DNA of 64,000 nt from Bin5 sp965208965 (GCA_965208965.1 OZ242384.1:1736001-1800000), one strand, 5' to 3'. Positions 17,421-31,953 are shown, numbered from the stretch's first letter. The notes: generated by a model not told the origin, from the letters alone. Made by a program: numbers and translations.

Positions 17421-18620
17421 TTACTGGATGATCTCGGTAATGGCGCCGGCAGCGACGGTGCGGCCGCCTTCACGGATGGCAAAACGGCCGCCGGTCTCGA
17501 TGGCGACGGGCGAGATCAACTCGACCTCCATCGTCACGTTGTCGCCTGGCATAACCATCTCCACACCTGCCGGCAGGTCGATAGAACCGGTGATGTCCAT
17601 GGTGCGGATGTAGAATTGCGGCCTGTAGCCCTTGAAGAAAGGAGTATGCCGTCCGCCCTCCTCCTTGCGCAGCACATAGACCTCGGACTTGAAGCGGGTG
17701 TGCGGAGTGATGCTGCCGGGCTTGGCCAGCACCTGGCCGCGGTCCACCTCTTCGCGGTCAATGCCGCGCAGCAGACAACCGACGTTGTCGCCCGCCTGCC
17801 CCTCATCGAGCAGCTTGCGGAACATTTCGACACCGGTGACGGTGGTCGAGTGCGTCGGCTTGACACCGACGATTTCCACCTCTTCCATCGGATGGATGAC
17901 ACCGCGCTCGACGCGGCCGGTCACGACCGTGCCGCGGCCTTTGATCGAAAAGACATCCTCAATCGGCATCAGGAAGGGTTTGTCGATTTCGCGCACAGGG
18001 GTGGGGATATACTCATCCACCGCCCGCATCAGCTCCCAGATCGGCTCATACTCGGGCGCATCCGGGTCCTCAGAGCTGCTTTCCAGGGCGTGCAGGGCGC
18101 TGCCGCGCACAAAGGGGATGTCATCGCCGGGGAACTCGTAGGTGTCGAGCAACTCCCGCAGCTCCATCTCGACCAGTTCCAGCAGCTCCTCGTCCTCCAT
18201 CATGTCGACTTTGTTGAGGAAGACGACCATCGCCGGCACTTCCACCTGCCGCGCCAGCAGGATATGCTCGCGCGTCTGCGGCATGGCGCCGTCGGGCGCA
18301 GCCACCACCAGGATGGCGCCGTCCATCTGGGCCGCACCGGTGATCATGTTCTTGATATAGTCGGCATGTCCCGGACAGTCCACGTGCGCATAGTGGCGGT
18401 TTTCCGTCTCGTACTCGACATGCGCAATGGCGATGGTGATGCCGCGGGCCTTCTCTTCCGGAGCATTGTCGATCGCCTCAAACGCACTGAAATCAGCCAT
18501 ACCCCGCAGCGCCAGCACCTTCGTGATCGCCGCCGTCAGCGTCGTCTTGCCGTGATCCACATGTCCGATCGTCCCCACGTTCACATGGGGCTTGTTCCTC
18601 TCAAATACTGCCTTCGCCAT
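17421..18620 (-). CDS. tuf: Elongation factor Tu
   Basis: A 399-residue GTPase that delivers aminoacyl-tRNA to the ribosome. The P-loop GHVDHGKT is at 19-26, with DCPGHADY (G3) and NKVDM (G4), followed by the two beta-barrel domains. The sequence is full length and well conserved. It has its own promoter in the 307-base fusA-tuf gap, which allows a higher output than the upstream genes. Confidence 0.98.
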   Translation of the reverse strand: MAKAVFERNKPHVNVGTIGHVDHGKTTLTAAITKVLALRGMADFSAFEAIDNAPEEKARGITIAIAHVEYETENRHYAHVDCPGHADYIKNMITGAAQMDGAILVVAAPDGAMPQTREHILLARQVEVPAMVVFLNKVDMMEDEELLELVEMELRELLDTYEFPGDDIPFVRGSALHALESSSEDPDAPEYEPIWELMRAVDEYIPTPVREIDKPFLMPIEDVFSIKGRGTVVTGRVERGVIHPMEEVEIVGVKPTHSTTVTGVEMFRKLLDEGQAGDNVGCLLRGIDREEVDRGQVLAKPGSITPHTRFKSEVYVLRKEEGGRHTPFFKGYRPQFYIRTMDITGSIDLPAGVEMVMPGDNVTMEVELISPVAIETGGRFAIREGGRTVAAGAITEIIQ

Positions 18621-18848
18621 TCTTCTCTCCTGACTGTTTTACAACTGTACTATGCAGACTCAAGCAGCCTCGCAACGAAGCTGGAAAGTTTTCCCGTATA
18701 CATTTGCTCAAGCGATTCCACTGCCGCCCGGCAAGCACGCATTCAGACCGTTCCAGACGCAGCCAACCGGACGAAAAATCCGCTTGCAGACAGAATTGGC
18801 CTTGAACGGTTTTCTCGGCGGCACAGACGCCGCCTCTGCAACCTGAAC

Positions 18849-18877
18849 AGTATACGAAATGTCCTGACGGTTGACAA
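18849..18877 (-). promoter_or_regulatory. Promoter of tuf
   Basis: On the minus strand, -35 TTGTCA (18872-18877), a 17-base spacer and -10 TATACT (18849-18854) predict a 220-base tuf leader. A GGCGGC-acagac-GCCGCC hairpin lies near its 5' end. Confidence 0.7.
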
Positions 18878-18927
18878 GTCCGGACACAAGTGAAACGGCC
18901 AATCTGACTGTACCGCCCGTATCCAAC

Positions 18928-21021
18928 TCAGGCGAATTCACGCCGCAGGGCGCCGACATCCGACTTTTGCGTGTCAGGCTGATAACTGTCGAACTGCATC
19001 GTAAAGGTGCCCCGGCCACTAGTGATCGAACGGAGCGTCGTCGCGTACCCGAACATCTCTGCCAGCGGTACGATCGACCGCACTGCGGTAACCTTGTTGC
19101 TGTGGGCGTCCATTCCCTCGATCTGCCCGCGGCGGCTGGAAAAATCGCCCACAATATCGCCCACAAACTCCTCCGGCACGACCGCTTCAACCATCATGAT
19201 TGGCTCCAACAGGACCGGGCCCGCCTTCGCCATGCCCTCCTTGAAGGCCATCGAACCGGCTATCTTGAAAGCGATTTCACTGGAATCGACTTCATGGAAA
19301 CTACCGTCCACCAGCGCGGCGCGAACATCCACCACCGGGTAACCCGACAACACACCGCTTTCCATAGACTCTTCGATCCCCTTGCGGACCGCAGGGATGT
19401 ATTCTCTGGGGACTGCCCCGCCGACGATCTTGTCCTCAAACTCGAAGCCCTTGCCCTCCTCATTTGGTTCCAGCTCGATCCAGACATGGCCAAACTGTCC
19501 GCGGCCGCCTGTCTGACGCACGAATCGCCCCTCAGCCCGTGTCGTCCTTGTGATCGTTTCCCGGTAGGCCACCTGCGGGCGGCCCTCGTTACACTGCACC
19601 CGAAACTCTCTCTTCAGACGGTCGACGATAATCTGCAAGTGCAGCTCACCCATGCCGCTGATGATCGTCTGCCCCGTCTGATCATCGTATCGTACCCGAA
19701 AGGTCGGGTCCTCTTCAGCCAGCTTCAAAAGACCGTCGGCCATCCTGTCCTGATCGGCTTTGGACTTCGGCTCAACCGCGATCCCAATCACCGGGGCCGG
19801 AAATTCAATCGTCTCCAGCAAAATTTCGTTGTTGCGGTCGCTGAGCGTCTCACCGGTCAGGCTCTGCTTGAGGCCAACAACGGCAGCGATGTCGCCGGCG
19901 CGGCAAACTTCGATCTCTTCCCTTTTGTCGGCATGCATCTGCAAGAGCCGCCCGATCCGTTCACGCCGGCCCTTGTTGGCGTTGTAGACCATACTGCCGG
20001 ACGCCAGAGTACCCGAATAGACGCGTACATAGGCCAGGCGCCCGACAAAGGGGTCGGTCACGATCTTGAAGACAAGCGCGGCGAAAGGCTCTTCCGGGTC
20101 GGCAAACCGAATCTTCTCTTCCTCTGTCTTGGGGTCAAGGCCAACGACCGGCGGCACGTCCAGTGGGCTGGGCAGATAGCGAACAATCGCATCCAGAAGA
20201 GGTTGCACACCCTTGTTCTTGAGCGCCGAACCGCAAAGTATTGGCACGAGGTCATTGCGAATAACCGCATTGCGCAGGCCCTTGATCAGCTGTTCGCTGC
20301 TGATCTCTTCGCCTTCCAGATAGAGCGTTGTCAGTTCCTCATCGGTTTCCGCAATCCGCTCAATCATGGTGGCGCGCGCCGTTTCCGCCGCCGCCCGCAA
20401 CTCCTCGGGGATCTCGGCTGTTTCAGGTGTGGCGCCCAGTGCATCGCTGTATCGCAGGGCCTTCATCGTTAAGAGGTCGATGACCCCTTGGAAATCCTCC
20501 TCCACGCCCCAGGGCAGTTGAATCGGCAGCGGGTCCGCGCCCAGGCGGTCGACAATCATGCCGACCGTACGCTCAAAGTCGGCGCCCACCCGGTCCATTT
20601 TATTCACGAAGCAGATGCGAGGCACATGATAGGTGTCTGCCTGCCGCCAGACGGTTTCCGACTGTGGTTCGACCCCCGCAACCGCGTCGAAGACGACGAT
20701 GCCGCCATCCAGGACGCGCAAGCTGCGCTGCACCTCGGCAGTAAAATCGATATGCCCCGGTGTGTCGATGATATTGATCTGGGCTTCCTCACCGCTGCGG
20801 CTGTCAACCCAGTTCGCCGTAATCGCGGCCGCGGTAATGGTGATGCCGCGCTCCCGCTCCTGCGCCATCCAGTCTGTGACGGCGGTCCCCTCATGCACTT
20901 CGCCCATCCGGTGAATACGGCCGGAATAGAACAGAATTCGTTCCGTTGTCGTCGTCTTGCCGGCGTCGATATGGGCGATAATTCCGATATTACGAATCTT
21001 ATGTAATGGTATCTGGCTCAT
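18928..21021 (-). CDS. fusA: Elongation factor G
   Basis: A 697-residue translocation GTPase. The P-loop AHIDAGKTTTTE is near residues 17-28, with G3 DTPGHIDF, G4 NKMDR, and domains II-V through the C-terminal GRGTFTMQF. The ATG at 21021 is chosen over the TTG codon directly before it; an AGGTGA site is upstream. It follows rpsG after an unusually long, hairpin-rich 500-base gap. Confidence 0.97.
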   Translation of the reverse strand: MSQIPLHKIRNIGIIAHIDAGKTTTTERILFYSGRIHRMGEVHEGTAVTDWMAQERERGITITAAAITANWVDSRSGEEAQINIIDTPGHIDFTAEVQRSLRVLDGGIVVFDAVAGVEPQSETVWRQADTYHVPRICFVNKMDRVGADFERTVGMIVDRLGADPLPIQLPWGVEEDFQGVIDLLTMKALRYSDALGATPETAEIPEELRAAAETARATMIERIAETDEELTTLYLEGEEISSEQLIKGLRNAVIRNDLVPILCGSALKNKGVQPLLDAIVRYLPSPLDVPPVVGLDPKTEEEKIRFADPEEPFAALVFKIVTDPFVGRLAYVRVYSGTLASGSMVYNANKGRRERIGRLLQMHADKREEIEVCRAGDIAAVVGLKQSLTGETLSDRNNEILLETIEFPAPVIGIAVEPKSKADQDRMADGLLKLAEEDPTFRVRYDDQTGQTIISGMGELHLQIIVDRLKREFRVQCNEGRPQVAYRETITRTTRAEGRFVRQTGGRGQFGHVWIELEPNEEGKGFEFEDKIVGGAVPREYIPAVRKGIEESMESGVLSGYPVVDVRAALVDGSFHEVDSSEIAFKIAGSMAFKEGMAKAGPVLLEPIMMVEAVVPEEFVGDIVGDFSSRRGQIEGMDAHSNKVTAVRSIVPLAEMFGYATTLRSITSGRGTFTMQFDSYQPDTQKSDVGALRREFA

Positions 21022-21523
21022 CAAAGTTCACCTGATCTTATCCTGGTAGGCAGCGCCCCATTCCACTAAACCGGGCCGCATTCAACCATCGCGCCCTGTT
21101 CATTCAGGGGGCAATCTGCCTCACTGCAGTGTTGTCTTCCCGGTAATGTCTTCACAACACTGTATTCATTTTTTCCGGCGACAGTCCGTCCTCCGCGAAC
21201 GGTCTGCCGTGACCTCCTGTGCCCAACAAAAACGACGCAACCGTCTTACAGACGCCAGAATCCAACGCGCCCCTTTTGAGCAGGGGCGCCTGCAATCTGC
21301 ATATCCGGCGGCCTGCTCATCCGGCAGCGTCGAATTTCACTCAGCGGACTGCTGAGCGCAGTGCGACATCATCCTGTGGCTCGAATGCGTCGCGTATTGT
21401 TCAGTTCAGAAGAAAATCCAAACCCGGAAGGGCTGGATTCCTCCGAAGCTGTGTCCAGCCAGGGCGCCGGACACATCAGGAATAACCAACTCGTTTGTCT
21501 ATGCCGTCATGCAGGCAAAATGC
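21022..21523 (-). promoter_or_regulatory. Structured rpsG-fusA intergenic region
   Basis: No gene is seen in these 502 bases. They carry three inverted repeats: TGTGTCC/GGACACA (21450-21475), GCGCCCCT/AGGGGCGC (21267-21289) and CAGTGTTGT/ACAACACTG (21127-21162). None is followed by a clear T-run on the minus strand. On the minus strand a weak promoter-like TTGGAT-N16-CAATAC lies near 21390-21415. The region may hold fusA-specific control. Confidence 0.4.
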
Positions 21524-22000
21524 CTATCGCCTTCTGGCAAAGTGTGCAAAGGCTTGATTAGCTTCTGCCATCCGGTGCGTTTCTTCACGCCGGCGCACGG
21601 TCTGTCCTTCGCCGCGCGCCGTGTCCAGAAGTTCATTCGCCAACCGGGTGGCCATATTGCGGCCGCTCCGCCCCCTGGCATTCTGAATCAGCCAGCGCAT
21701 GGCCAGGGCCTGCCGCCGGTCAGGGCGAATCTCCATCGGCACCTGATAGGTTGCGCCGCCAACACGCTGCGGTTTGACTTCAACCAGAGGAGTGGCGTTC
21801 CTGAGCGCTTCTTCGAAGACTTCCAGAGGTGGACGATTGGTGCGTTCGGCTATGGTATCCAGTGCGGTATACACAATTCTGGCGGCCAGACTTTTCTTGC
21901 CCCGTTCCATCAAATTGTTGATGAACTTGGCGAGCACAACGCTGTTGTGCCGGGGGTCGGGCGTAACCTGACGCTTTTCGGGCCGGTTTCGTCGCGGCAT
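21524..22000 (-). CDS. rpsG: Ribosomal protein uS7
   Basis: A 158-residue small-subunit assembly protein that nucleates the 3' domain of 16S rRNA. Motifs are MPRRNRPEKR, VLAKFINNLMERGKKSLA and RRQALAMRWLIQNAR. The length is standard. It follows rpsL by 84 bases in the conserved rpsL-rpsG pair. Confidence 0.97.
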   Translation of the reverse strand: MPRRNRPEKRQVTPDPRHNSVVLAKFINNLMERGKKSLAARIVYTALDTIAERTNRPPLEVFEEALRNATPLVEVKPQRVGGATYQVPMEIRPDRRQALAMRWLIQNARGRSGRNMATRLANELLDTARGEGQTVRRREETHRMAEANQAFAHFARRR

Positions 22001-22084
22001 TCTACAACTCCATCTCCATCATTTGCGCCTGCGCGTCTCCAGAGGTTGGACGTACAGCCTGTCCTGCCTCGCTGGAGTAAGAGC

Positions 22085-22501
22085 TTAACGCGGCTTCTTG
22101 GTACCGTATTTGCTGCGGCTTCGCTTGCGGTCATTGACCCCCGTGCTGTCTAGCGCGCCGCGCACGATATGATAGCGCACGCCAGGCAGATCTCTTACCC
22201 GACCGCCGCGTACCAGCACCACACTGTGTTCCTGGAGGTTATGGCCTTCCCCAGGAATATAGGCCGTAACTTCAACGCCATTGGTAAGGCGCACACGGGC
22301 TACCTTACGAAGGGCGGAATTGGGCTTCTTGGGTGTTGTCGTTCGCACCTGTGTACATACACCCCTTTTCTGGGGGTTACCTTGCTTGACCCGCTTTGTG
22401 CGGCCGGTCAAGGTGTTCTGCGTAAAGCGCAAGGCCGGTGCGGTTTCTTTCTTTGGCTTGGTCTTGCGGCCCTTGCGGACCAATTGATTTATCGTCGGCA
22501 A
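22085..22501 (-). CDS. rpsL: Ribosomal protein uS12
   Basis: A 138-residue decoding-centre protein. It begins with the family MPTINQLVRKGR and contains KPNSALRKVARVRLTNG and the GEGHNLQEHSVVLVRGGRV loop (streptomycin-resistance site region, core PNSALRK). The start codon is TTG at 22501, preceded by AGGGAGGAACCAT. Both the start codon and part of the ribosome site lie in one arm of a 12-bp inverted repeat. A local promoter separates it from rpoC. Confidence 0.97.
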   Translation of the reverse strand: MPTINQLVRKGRKTKPKKETAPALRFTQNTLTGRTKRVKQGNPQKRGVCTQVRTTTPKKPNSALRKVARVRLTNGVEVTAYIPGEGHNLQEHSVVLVRGGRVRDLPGVRYHIVRGALDSTGVNDRKRSRSKYGTKKPR

Positions 22502-22598
22502 ATGGTTCCTCCCTAGTGGTCATCGTAGCCCACGAAAAGACAATAATCTACTGTATCACAACCAGGCTGCCGTAGGCAAATCAGATAGGAACCATTTG
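22499..22598 (-). repeat. 12-bp inverted repeat covering the rpsL start
   Basis: CAAATGGTTCCT (22499-22510, complement of the rpsL start and ribosome site) is a perfect inverted match to AGGAACCATTTG (22587-22598). The rpsL promoter lies between the arms. Only RNA reading through from rpoC would contain both arms; RNA from the local promoter would contain just the proximal one. Confidence 0.65.
22550..22579 (-). promoter_or_regulatory. Promoter of rpsL
   Basis: On the minus strand, -35 TTGCCT (22574-22579), an 18-base spacer and -10 TACAGT (22550-22555) lie about 50 bases before the rpsL start. The rest of the 22502-23046 gap holds the rpoC palindrome and a TGGGTG-cat-CACCCA hairpin (22597-22611), but no gene. 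Confidence 0.55.
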
Positions 22599-22988
22599 GG
22601 TGCATCACCCAATGCGGATGAACTTCTGCGTCTCTCTGTGGGCGTAGGCGATGGGTTCTGGCGAAGCGCCTCCGACTTTGGGGCAAGATTCCGGGCGCAG
22701 GGACGAAGGCGTGAATGTGGCGTCGGTACGGCGGTGGTCGGGGCTCACCGGCGCCGGTCCACTGCCGAATGCTCGTAGATAACCGGCAGTCAACTCGCAG
22801 CCGCTTGGACGAGCGTTCCCCAAGCGTTTCGAGAGTTTATGAGAGAATGACAGGAATTTCAGAAACGAACGAAAATCTGCTGTGGTGTGGAGCTTGGGAG
22901 GTCTCTGCAAAGGCCGGCCAGACTGTCCTGCCGCTGCCAGAGCCGCGAGGATACAGTCAGCGGCGGAAAAAGTCCAGGGGAAAGAGAA

Positions 22989-23016
22989 AGGGTGGAAGAG
23001 CCGGCTCTTCCACCCT
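22989..23016 (-). terminator. 28-base perfect palindrome after rpoC
   Basis: AGGGTGGAAGAGCC (22989-23002) is followed at once by its exact reverse complement (23003-23016), 31 bases beyond the rpoC stop. On the minus strand TTCTCTTTCCCC follows. A pyrimidine-rich tail with few T suggests a terminator or a stabilising 3' hairpin. Confidence 0.6.
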
Positions 23017-23046
23017 ATGTCTGTACAGGGAAATTTTAGCTGATTT

Positions 23047-27660
<4,614 letters not shown>

Positions 27661-27825
27661 TATGGCTCCTTTGCGTTTCGTCCGCTGCCATGCGCACAGC
27701 AGTTGCGTCTGACGGCGGCCTCGCGGTGGTCGGTGAATTCACGGGCCACCGGGCGCTGCACACGACTCGCCCGTTGCCAGTTCCGCAGCAGATGCGGTCG
27801 GCGGCGGCCTTGGTTGGCGGCGCCC

Positions 27826-30800
27826 TTACTCGCTGCTGCGGCTCATCGGGCTGGGTACGTTCAGGCTGAAGCCGAGATGCGGCAGACGGTCCTCAACCTC
27901 ATCTTTGCCGAGCTGTATCACCTCATTTTTTTCGTTAATGACTTCAATCGAAAGGGCCAGACTTTGTAATTCTTTCACCAGAACGCGGAAACTCTCCGGC
28001 ACGCCGGGGCTCTGGATCTCGTCGCCCTTGACAATCGCCTCGTAGGTTTTCACCCGGCCCGTCGTATCGTCTGACTTGATCGTCAGCATCTCCTGCAACG
28101 TGTAGGCTGCGCCGTAAGCCTCCAGGGCCCATACCTCCATTTCGCCAAAACGCTGACCACCGAACTGCGCCTTGCCACCCAGCGGTTGCTGCGTGACCAG
28201 GCTGTAGGGGCCCGTGCTGCGAGCGTGGACTTTATCCTCCACCAGATGATGCAACTTGAGCATCTGCGCGATCCCAACCGTTACATGGGCATCGTAAGGT
28301 TCGCCCGTTTTGCCATCGAAGAGTTTCTGCTTACCGGTCGTCGGCAGCGGCCAGCCGTTTTCATTCGAGTACTCTTGCGCCGCCGCCTCAAAACTTTCGA
28401 GCAGCGAGGCGTCCAACTGTTCCCCCGCCTCCAAATGCGCCAGGATAGGATCGTCGGCAACCTCTGACAGAGTTTTCCCGTCCTCCTCGCAACCGTGATA
28501 CAGCATCCACTCCCGCACGGAAACATAGCGGGCATACTGATCCGAAGCATCTGATCTGGTTTCCGGGACGACAAGCTCCGCTTCATACCCCCTATCCTTC
28601 AGCCATTCAGCCAGGGCGGCGCTGCGCGCGTATTGGTCGTCGAAAAACAGCATTTCAGGGTCGTAGCCGCGCGGTTCCAGCCATTCCAGCAGATAGAGCC
28701 GGCGGGCATCGTTGTCGTCCATCAGGGCATCGCTGTCGACTTCCTGCTCGCGAACAGACGCCCATGCCTGCTGGGTGACATCCTGCCAGGCCAGATCGAT
28801 CAGCCAGGCCCGCGCCAGTTCGGATTCGATCTCGTCCTCTTTCGCGCCATCGAATACCGGTGTTTCCGCCATGAAGCCGAGGCGGTCGGCCGCCCATCCA
28901 AGATGGGTCTCCAGAACCTGACCGATATTCATGCGCCCGGGCACACCCAGCGGATTCAGAATAATGTCGATTGGTGTGCCGTCCTCCAGAAATGGCATAT
29001 CCTCCACCGGCACAACCCGGGAGATCACGCCCTTGTTGCCATGCCGGCCGGCCATCTTGTCGCCTTCAGTCAGACGGCGCCGCTGTGCAATGCTCACACG
29101 CACCATCATTTCCACTCCGGCGGGCATGTCCTGGTGGTCTTCGCGCGTGAATACCTTGATATCCACCACCTTGCCCCGCTCCCCGTGAGGAAGCCGTAAG
29201 GAGCTATCCTTCACCTCACGCGCCTTCTCGCCGAAAATCGCCCGCAGCAGCTTCTCCTCCGGCGTCAGCTCGGTCTCGCCCTTCGGTGTTATCTTCCCGA
29301 CCAGAATGTCGCCGGCGGCAACTTCAGCGCCGATCCGGATGATGCCGTCCTCGTCCAGATGTCTCAGCGCATCCTCGCCCACGTTGGGAATGTCTCGGGT
29401 GATCTCCTCCGGGCCAAGCTTCGTCTCTCTGGCCTCGATCTCGTGCTTCTCAATATGTACCGAGGTGTATTTGTCGTTTTCAACCAGCCGTTCGCTGACC
29501 AGGATCGCATCTTCGTAGTTGCCGCCTTCCCAGCTCATATAGGCCACGAGCACGTTCTGCCCCAGCGCCAGCTCGCCGTTCTGGGTGGAAGAACTGTCTG
29601 CCAGCACCGTACCTACATCGACCAGGTCCCCCTTCTGGATCGTCGGACGCTGGTCGATGCAGGTGCTCTGATTGCTGCGATTGTACTTGCGTAACGGGTA
29701 GGTATGCTGTGAGCCATCTTCCTCTTGGATGACAATCTCCGTATTGACCACGCGAATGGCCTCGCCTGCCTTGCGCGCCACAACGACCTGACCTGAGTCG
29801 ACCGCAGCCTGCCATTCCATGCCTGTGCCGACAATCGGCGCATCCGGCTGCACCAGGGGCACGGCCTGCCGCTGCATGTTGGAGCCCATCAAGGCGCGGT
29901 TGGTGTCGTCATGCTCCAAAAAAGGAATCAAAGCCGCGGAAACGCCGACGACCTGTTTGGGCGACACGTCCATATATTCGATGCGCTGCGGCTCTTCAAA
30001 GCGGAACTCTTCAGCCTGGCGCACCGAGGGCCGCCTGTTGAGAAAGTGGCCGGCCTTGTCCAGCGGTGTCGAAGCCTGGGCGATGGGAGAACGTTCCTCC
30101 GTATCGGCGTTCAGATAGATGACGTCTTTCCCTACGAAAGGCCGTACCCGTACCTCCTTCAAGCTTTCGACAGCGGCGATCTGTTTGGCCAGTTTCGCCG
30201 TCAGTTCAACGTCTCTCTTCGCGATAACGTCGCCGCTGTTAGGGTCGCTGATATCTTCGGCGAGGACGCGTCCTTTCAACGCATCGACCTGATTTTCGAC
30301 AGTGTTGAAAACGCGGCGGTAAGGCGTTTCGATAAAGCCAAAATCGTTGATGCGTCCGTAGGTGGCCAGATAGCCGATCAGGCCGATGTTGGGGCCTTCC
30401 GGCGTTTCAATCGGGCAGATGCGCCCATAGTGGCTGTAATGGACGTCACGCACGTCGAATCCGGCCCGCTCCCGGCGCAGGCCGCCGGGGCCCAGTGCGC
30501 TCAGGCGCCGCTTGTGGGTCAACTCGGCGAGCGGGTTCGTCTGGTCCATGAACTGGCTCAACTGGCTGCTGCCGAAAAACTCCCGCGTCGCCGCCACAAC
30601 CGGACGAATGTTGATCAGGCTCAGCGGCGTCACCTGCTCCGGCTCCCGGATCGACATCCTTTCCCGCACGACCCGCTCCATGCGCAAAAGACCGATGCGC
30701 AGCTGGCTCTGGATCAACTCACCGACCGTCTTGATGCGTCGATTCCCCAGATGGTCGATATCATCGGGCATCTCGCGGCCATTATTGATGTCAATGATGC

Positions 30801-31752
30801 GACGGACGACCGACACGATATCGTCGTTCGTCAGAATGCGCGTCGAGAGAGGTTCCTCCAGGCCCAACTTGCGATTGAGCTTGTAGCGACCCACCCGCCC
30901 AAGGTCGTAACGACGGGGCGTGAAGAGCAGATTCTGCAGGAAATTACGTGCGTTATCCAATGTTGCCGGATCACCGGGCCGCAGCTTCTTGTAAAACTCC
31001 AGCAGCGCATCGTCGATCCCTTTCTGCCGGTCCTCGGTTGGATTGGCCGTCGCGTCCCGTTCCAGGGTCGCCTCGATAAACGGGTGGTCCTCATTGTCGT
31101 CGACGTCGGAGAACAACGCCCGGATCTCCTCATCCGTGCCGAAGCCGATGGCCCGCAGCAGAATTGTGGCCGGCAATTTCCGTTTGCGATCGACCTTGAC
31201 GCTGACGATATCCCGTTTGCTCGTCTCGAACTCAAGCCACGCGCCCCGCAGAGGAATCAACTTGGTGCCGGTCAGGTCGCGCCCAGTGCTGCGATCTTCT
31301 TCAATGGTGAAGTAGACGCCGGGCGAACGAATCAACTGACTGACCACCACCCGCTCACTGCCATTGACGATAAAGGTGCCGGAGTCGGTCATCAGCGGGA
31401 AGTCACCCATAAAGACTTCCTGTTCACTGATTTCCCCCGTGTCGTTATTGACAAGCCTTACCTCGACCCACAGCGGCGCGGAATAGGTGATGTCCCGTAC
31501 CCGGCATGTCTCCTCTGTGTGCTTGGCGTCATCGAAGCGGAAGTTGCCGAAATGCAGTTCAAGATGCTTGTTGAAACTGACGATCGGCGAAATCTCTTCA
31601 AAAAGCTCCTTCAGGCCCTTGGTGCGGAACCACTCGAAGCTCTGAAGCTGAATCTCGATGAGCCGGGGCAGTTCGATCAGATTGGAAGTTCGTGAATAGG
31701 ACTTCCTCTGCGTCTTGGCGCCAACACCGTTTCCAACGGCAGTATCAATCAT
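27826..31752 (-). CDS. rpoB: RNA polymerase subunit beta
   Basis: A 1308-residue subunit that forms half of the catalytic cleft and contains the rifampicin pocket (SSQLSQFMDQTNPLAELTHKRR). Also clear are GEKAREVKDSSLRLPHGERG and the C-terminal GGKAQFGGQRFGEMEVWALEAYG region (core). An insertion at about residues 984-1124, after TPVFDGAKEDEIE, carries three repeats of a YAR...EWL..RGY unit. ATG 31752 is preferred: AAGGAG is ten bases upstream, whereas it is only one base before the ATG at 31761. A near-consensus promoter lies 330 bases upstream. Confidence 0.96.
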   Translation of the reverse strand: MIDTAVGNGVGAKTQRKSYSRTSNLIELPRLIEIQLQSFEWFRTKGLKELFEEISPIVSFNKHLELHFGNFRFDDAKHTEETCRVRDITYSAPLWVEVRLVNNDTGEISEQEVFMGDFPLMTDSGTFIVNGSERVVVSQLIRSPGVYFTIEEDRSTGRDLTGTKLIPLRGAWLEFETSKRDIVSVKVDRKRKLPATILLRAIGFGTDEEIRALFSDVDDNEDHPFIEATLERDATANPTEDRQKGIDDALLEFYKKLRPGDPATLDNARNFLQNLLFTPRRYDLGRVGRYKLNRKLGLEEPLSTRILTNDDIVSVVRRIIDINNGREMPDDIDHLGNRRIKTVGELIQSQLRIGLLRMERVVRERMSIREPEQVTPLSLINIRPVVAATREFFGSSQLSQFMDQTNPLAELTHKRRLSALGPGGLRRERAGFDVRDVHYSHYGRICPIETPEGPNIGLIGYLATYGRINDFGFIETPYRRVFNTVENQVDALKGRVLAEDISDPNSGDVIAKRDVELTAKLAKQIAAVESLKEVRVRPFVGKDVIYLNADTEERSPIAQASTPLDKAGHFLNRRPSVRQAEEFRFEEPQRIEYMDVSPKQVVGVSAALIPFLEHDDTNRALMGSNMQRQAVPLVQPDAPIVGTGMEWQAAVDSGQVVVARKAGEAIRVVNTEIVIQEEDGSQHTYPLRKYNRSNQSTCIDQRPTIQKGDLVDVGTVLADSSSTQNGELALGQNVLVAYMSWEGGNYEDAILVSERLVENDKYTSVHIEKHEIEARETKLGPEEITRDIPNVGEDALRHLDEDGIIRIGAEVAAGDILVGKITPKGETELTPEEKLLRAIFGEKAREVKDSSLRLPHGERGKVVDIKVFTREDHQDMPAGVEMMVRVSIAQRRRLTEGDKMAGRHGNKGVISRVVPVEDMPFLEDGTPIDIILNPLGVPGRMNIGQVLETHLGWAADRLGFMAETPVFDGAKEDEIESELARAWLIDLAWQDVTQQAWASVREQEVDSDALMDDNDARRLYLLEWLEPRGYDPEMLFFDDQYARSAALAEWLKDRGYEAELVVPETRSDASDQYARYVSVREWMLYHGCEEDGKTLSEVADDPILAHLEAGEQLDASLLESFEAAAQEYSNENGWPLPTTGKQKLFDGKTGEPYDAHVTVGIAQMLKLHHLVEDKVHARSTGPYSLVTQQPLGGKAQFGGQRFGEMEVWALEAYGAAYTLQEMLTIKSDDTTGRVKTYEAIVKGDEIQSPGVPESFRVLVKELQSLALSIEVINEKNEVIQLGKDEVEDRLPHLGFSLNVPSPMSRSSE

Positions 31753-31953
31753 ATAGCGCATGCTCCTTTGCTGTACACAGTCGCCGGTCTTTCAAACCTG
31801 CACGAATGACGGTCAATCCGGACGGGACTTCAGAATGTTGAATGGGGATGAAATCTCCTCTTGTGGCCGAAGGCACCTGCACTCGAACTGTTTCCCGGCT
31901 GCCCAGTGCGCAGCAAAATATCCATCCGCCGCGAAGTGCGCAACGAATTATCG

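Noticed and set aside
18871..20472. A 533-codon plus-strand frame opposite fusA
   Set aside because: Antisense shadow of fusA with no recognisable domain and no ribosome site.
29911..31695. A 594-codon open frame on the plus strand opposite rpoB
   Set aside because: It is the antisense of strongly conserved rpoB sequence. High-GC coding DNA often leaves long open antisense frames, and the translation resembles no family.
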